Positions 4,677-7,679 of a stretch of DNA of 7,679 bases are shown one piece after another. The stretch lies in assembly GCA_937934635.1 (NCBI GenBank), contig CALGZD010000076.1, forward strand, positions 1 through 7,679. The letters are read 5' to 3'. How positions within the stretch are numbered: position 1 is the first letter of the stretch; each line of letters begins with the position of its first letter. The stretch comes from an uncultured Deinococcales bacterium. GTDB lineage: Bacteria; Deinococcota; Deinococci; Deinococcales; Trueperaceae. Both the position numbers and the translations under genes were made by a program. Below the pieces are notes generated by a model. That model had not been told where the DNA came from, did no database searches, and saw only the letters and a program-made list of their open reading frames with translations.

Positions 4677-6065
4677 ATGTTATTCAAACAAATTTATGAC
4701 GAAAGCTTAGCGCAGGCAAGCTATATCGTAGGCTGCCAAAAGACTGGCGAAGCCATGATTGTCGATCCACGCAGAGATATTCAGGTTTATCTAGATGAAG
4801 CTGCTGCCAACGACATGACCATAGTTGCAGTGACCGAAACACATATTCATGCTGATTACCTCTCTGGCAGTAGAGAACTTGAACTCGCCACTGGTGCAAA
4901 GCTGTACTTGAGTGATGAGGGTGGCGAAGATTGGCAGTACCGTTTTGAGCACGAAGGTGTCAAAGATGGCGACCTCATTCAAATTGGTAATATCAAAGTA
5001 GAAGTCTTGCATACACCAGGACACACTCCTGAACACATTTCCTTTTTGGTCACGGATGGCGCTACTACAGACCTACCTGGCTTTTTACTAAGTGGTGATT
5101 TTGTCTTTGTAGGTGATACAGGCAGACCTGATTTATTAGATGAGTCCGCTGGTGCAGTTGATACACGTAGACCAATGGCAAGTCTTATGTTCAAAAGCTT
5201 ACAAGAAAAATTTTTAAACTTGCCTGAGTACATTCAGGTTTGGCCTGGTCATGGTGCTGGTAGTGCTTGTGGTAAGGCACTAGGCGCAATTGCAAGTTCT
5301 ACGGTTGGCTATGAAAAGCGTTTTGCTTGGTGGGCAAGCTTTCTTGCTGAAGGTGATGAGCAAGGTTTTATAGACAACTTGGTTGATGGTCAGCCTGATG
5401 CTCCTATTTACTTTGGGCGCATGAAACGTTGGAACCGTGCAGGTCCAGAGCTGCTGGGACAAAGACCAATTTTAGAGCAAAAAGATAGCTTAGTTGAATT
5501 AAAGACTTTTGAAACAAATCAACTTATCGATACACGTACAGCAGACGAATTTGCAAAGGGCTATGTAAAAGGTAGCATCAACATCCCTGCTGGTAAACGC
5601 TTCACAGGATGGGCTGCTTGGGTTATTGATCCAGAAAATCAAGAAAAACCTCTATTACTTCTTGCAGATAATCAAGAAGAAGCAACTGCTATGCGTGACC
5701 AGTTGGCACGAGTTGGTATAGACAATGTTGGAGGCTATGTGACATCACTAGGCAACCAAGCTACTGAAACGATTGACTTTGTAAAAGCTGAAACCTTAAA
5801 TACGGATACTGAATACATCTTAGATATTCGTGCCTTGAACGAGTACCTTGAAGGGCACATACCGAATGCAATACAGCTACATGGTGGTCGTGTTATGTGG
5901 AACTTAGATAGAGTGTCAAAGGACACCTCCATCATCATGCACTGCCGTACAGGTGCAAGAGTTGGTCCAGTAGCTAGTGCCATGAGACAAGCTGGATACG
6001 ATGTTAAAGAGCTTGAGGGTAGCTATCTTGCTTGGGTAATGTCTAGCCAGCTAACACCCGCCTGA
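4677..6065 (+). CDS. blh: Persulfide dioxygenase with pseudo-rhodanese and rhodanese domains (Blh/CstB-like)
   Basis: A 462-residue cytosolic enzyme in three parts. Residues 1-250 are an ETHE1-type metallo-beta-lactamase fold: TETHIHADYLSG (53-64), LHTPGHTPEH (111-120) and LSGDFVFVGDTGRPDLL (138-154). By homology His56, His116 and Asp141 bind the single iron that oxidises glutathione persulfide or similar to sulfite. WPGHGAGSACGK (189-200) is also family-typical. Residues 270-370 form a rhodanese fold with no cysteine at the active loop (LLLADNQEEATAMR), hence a pseudo-domain. Residues 375-462 form an active rhodanese: YILDIRALNEYLEGHIP, then the loop C423-R-T-G-A-R. Order and length match CstB and Blh, in which oxidation and sulfur transfer together yield thiosulfate. 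It heads an operon with a SulP transporter 9 bases downstream. Confidence 0.95.
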   Translation: MLFKQIYDESLAQASYIVGCQKTGEAMIVDPRRDIQVYLDEAAANDMTIVAVTETHIHADYLSGSRELELATGAKLYLSDEGGEDWQYRFEHEGVKDGDLIQIGNIKVEVLHTPGHTPEHISFLVTDGATTDLPGFLLSGDFVFVGDTGRPDLLDESAGAVDTRRPMASLMFKSLQEKFLNLPEYIQVWPGHGAGSACGKALGAIASSTVGYEKRFAWWASFLAEGDEQGFIDNLVDGQPDAPIYFGRMKRWNRAGPELLGQRPILEQKDSLVELKTFETNQLIDTRTADEFAKGYVKGSINIPAGKRFTGWAAWVIDPENQEKPLLLLADNQEEATAMRDQLARVGIDNVGGYVTSLGNQATETIDFVKAETLNTDTEYILDIRALNEYLEGHIPNAIQLHGGRVMWNLDRVSKDTSIIMHCRTGARVGPVASAMRQAGYDVKELEGSYLAWVMSSQLTPA

Positions 6066-6074
6066 ATATAACTT

Positions 6075-7679
6075 GTGCAAATACTTTCCTGGTTAAAAAA
6101 TTATAAAAAGGAAGATTTAGTCCCCGATATTTTATCGGGGCTTATTGTTGCCGTCATGCTTGTACCTCAAGCGATGGCTTACGCTCTTCTTGCTGGCTTA
6201 CCCCCTGCAGTAGGACTCTACTCCGCAACAATTCCTTTAATCATTTATGCTATTTTCGGCTCTTCAAAACACCTTGCAGTCGGACCTGTTGCCATCGTTT
6301 CATTACTGACACTATCGGGCATTTCACAAATTGCAGAGGCAGGCACTGAAAACTATATTATTTTGGCAGCACTACTAGCCATCATGGTGGGTGTGATTCA
6401 GTTTGTTCTTGGGTTACTCAGAGCAGGGTTCATCACTAACTTTTTGTCACACGCTGTTATCAGTGGCTTTACATCGGCTGCTGCTATAATTATTGGCATC
6501 AGTCAACTTAAACACCTATTTGGGCTAAACATTCCCAGAGGGCATAGTGTGTTTGAAACTGGGCTCGAGCTCACCCGCCAGCTCCCAAACACCAATATAT
6601 ACAGCCTAGCTATCGGTATCGTCAGTATCGTCCTATTAATAACCTTAAAAAAACTATCAAAGTCTTTCCCTGCCCCCTTAGTCGTCGTAGTGCTTAGCGT
6701 ACTCGCCGTTTACTTTTTTAGGCTAGAAAATGTCGCAGTGCAAATTGTCGGCAGTGTGCCAACAGGCTTTCCAACCGTTTCAATGCCAGCTATTGACATT
6801 ACTCACATACAAGCTTTGTTACCCATAGCCCTAACCATAGCCTTTGTAAGTTTCATGGAATCAATTGCTGTGGCGCAATCTATCGCCTCCAAAGAAAAGT
6901 ACAAGCTAAATGCCAATGCTGAACTTATTGGCTTAGGTCTTGCCAATATCGTTGGTGGCTTATTTAAAGGCTACCCCGTCACAGGTGGTTTTTCACGTAC
7001 AGCAGTCAATTATCAATCAGGCGCAAAAACACCACTTGCTGCTTTAGTTACTGCGTTACTCGTAATCATTACATTGCTTTTTTTAACACCACTTTTTTAC
7101 TACTTACCCAAAGCAGTTTTAGCAGCAATCGTTTTAGTAGCCGTGTACGGACTCATTGACATAAATACAGCCAAGCACTTATTTAAACTCAAAGCAGTGG
7201 ATGGTTGGACACTGGTGCTTACCTTTATAGCTACGCTCATATTAGGCGTAGAACTTGGCATATTGGTTGGCGTACTCTTTAGCCTTGCTGTATTTATTCG
7301 TCGAAGTGCCTACCCTCACACAGCCGAACTAGGTTATCTTGCCAGCGAAGGTGTTTATAGAAATGTCAGTCGCTACCCAGAAGCAGAACAAAAAGATGGT
7401 GTGTTGATTACTAGAGTTGATGCCTCACTCTACTTTGCCAACATGGCTTATCTTGAAAAACGACTCAATCAAGCAGTTGTTGAGCGACCAGAACTACATA
7501 CTATCATTCTTGATTTTAGTGCTGTTAATGATATGGACGCTGTGGCGATTGAGGTATTAGAAGAACGAATGAAAGCGTATGATGCACAAGGCATAAATCT
7601 TCTTATATCAGGCATGAAGGGACCAGTTCGAGATTTAGTGACTAAGGCTGGTTGGTATGAGCATTTTGGGGAAAGCATA
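6075..7679 (+). CDS. SulP-family anion transporter with STAS domain, 3' end cut by window edge
   Basis: The frame opens after TAA 6069-6071; the only sensible start is GTG 6075, giving MQILSWLKNYKKEDLVPDIL, a standard SulP N-terminus, 535 codons to the window end. No ribosome site is visible, and the gap to the upstream stop is 9 bases, so translation is probably coupled. The membrane domain spans about 18-408, with MAYALLAGLPPAVGLYSA (34-51), FGSSKHLAVGP (61-71), FMESIAVAQSIA (260-271) and GGFSRTAVNYQSGAKTPL (304-321). A C-terminal STAS domain starts near 430; its loop reads DFSAVNDMDAVAIEVLEE (480-497) and lacks the DSSG serine of anti-sigma antagonists. SulP proteins move sulfate, bicarbonate or other anions; beside a persulfide dioxygenase a sulfur oxyanion is likely. 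Only the last residues should be missing. Confidence 0.93.
   Translation, partial: MQILSWLKNYKKEDLVPDILSGLIVAVMLVPQAMAYALLAGLPPAVGLYSATIPLIIYAIFGSSKHLAVGPVAIVSLLTLSGISQIAEAGTENYIILAALLAIMVGVIQFVLGLLRAGFITNFLSHAVISGFTSAAAIIIGISQLKHLFGLNIPRGHSVFETGLELTRQLPNTNIYSLAIGIVSIVLLITLKKLSKSFPAPLVVVVLSVLAVYFFRLENVAVQIVGSVPTGFPTVSMPAIDITHIQALLPIALTIAFVSFMESIAVAQSIASKEKYKLNANAELIGLGLANIVGGLFKGYPVTGGFSRTAVNYQSGAKTPLAALVTALLVIITLLFLTPLFYYLPKAVLAAIVLVAVYGLIDINTAKHLFKLKAVDGWTLVLTFIATLILGVELGILVGVLFSLAVFIRRSAYPHTAELGYLASEGVYRNVSRYPEAEQKDGVLITRVDASLYFANMAYLEKRLNQAVVERPELHTIILDFSAVNDMDAVAIEVLEERMKAYDAQGINLLISGMKGPVRDLVTKAGWYEHFGESI
6122..6140 (+). other. Perfect 8-bp hairpin inside the start of the SulP gene
   Basis: CCCCGATA (6122-6129) and TATCGGGG (6133-6140) form an exact stem with a 3-base loop, covering codons 16-22. 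The RNA stem has four G-C pairs at its base. No T-run follows, so a terminator is unlikely; it might slow ribosomes or protect mRNA and so tune SulP against the dioxygenase, or simply be coding chance. Confidence 0.55.

Noticed and set aside
4450..4677. 75-codon open frame on the minus strand across the repeat arrays
   Set aside because: It is made by the low-complexity and tandem-repeat DNA upstream of the dioxygenase, has no ribosome site and no recognisable protein features.
4677..5400. Tyr61 in place of the second His of the HxHxDH motif as a sign of an inactive enzyme
   Set aside because: Mononuclear-iron persulfide dioxygenases use the first His of this motif, a later His and an Asp as ligands; those (His56, His116, Asp141) are kept.

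Overview
The window is AT-rich bacterial DNA holding a reactive-sulfur (persulfide/thiosulfate) gene cluster, next to the start of an unrelated ABC export permease gene. The lipoprotein with a lipobox, the split PmpA/PmpB transporter, and the Blh/CstB-type dioxygenase all suggest a proteobacterium. A low-GC gammaproteobacterium is my best guess, but nothing in the window fixes the genus.

Layout. On the minus strand, in transcription order from right to left: a LysR-type regulator (3417-4322), the YeeE/YedE half-transporters pmpA (2480-3067) and pmpB (1967-2476), a periplasm-facing single-domain rhodanese lipoprotein (1123-1644), and an ABC-2 permease cut by the left edge (1-1001). On the plus strand, diverging from the regulator: a 462-residue persulfide dioxygenase fused to a degenerate and an active rhodanese domain (4677-6065), followed after 9 bases by a SulP anion transporter that starts with GTG and runs off the right edge (6075-7679).

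How it may work (inference from families). PmpA/PmpB move thiosulfate or a related sulfur species across the inner membrane. The lipoprotein rhodanese transfers sulfane sulfur on the outer side. The Blh/CstB-like enzyme oxidises persulfides and, through its C-terminal rhodanese, can form thiosulfate. The SulP protein moves sulfate or another oxidised sulfur anion. The LysR-type protein probably controls the divergent operon from a dyad at 4335-4353. In well-known relatives of this module the regulator is ArsR-type (BigR) or CsoR-type (CstR), so a LysR partner is notable.

The intergenic spaces are the strangest part. 4394-4647, ahead of the dioxygenase gene, is almost wholly three different short tandem arrays (14-bp, 11-bp and A-rich 11-bp units). 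3181-3416, between the regulator and pmpA, is a tandem pair of diverged ~87-bp units, one expanded by two extra 17-bp repeats, plus an 11-bp perfect hairpin and a 15-bp duplication. 1825-1965, just after pmpB, is a compact element with imperfect terminal inverted repeats. Short exact tandem duplications also occur inside genes, including one that copied the ribosome binding site and start region of the rhodanese gene. No tRNA, rRNA, CRISPR array or transposase gene was seen.
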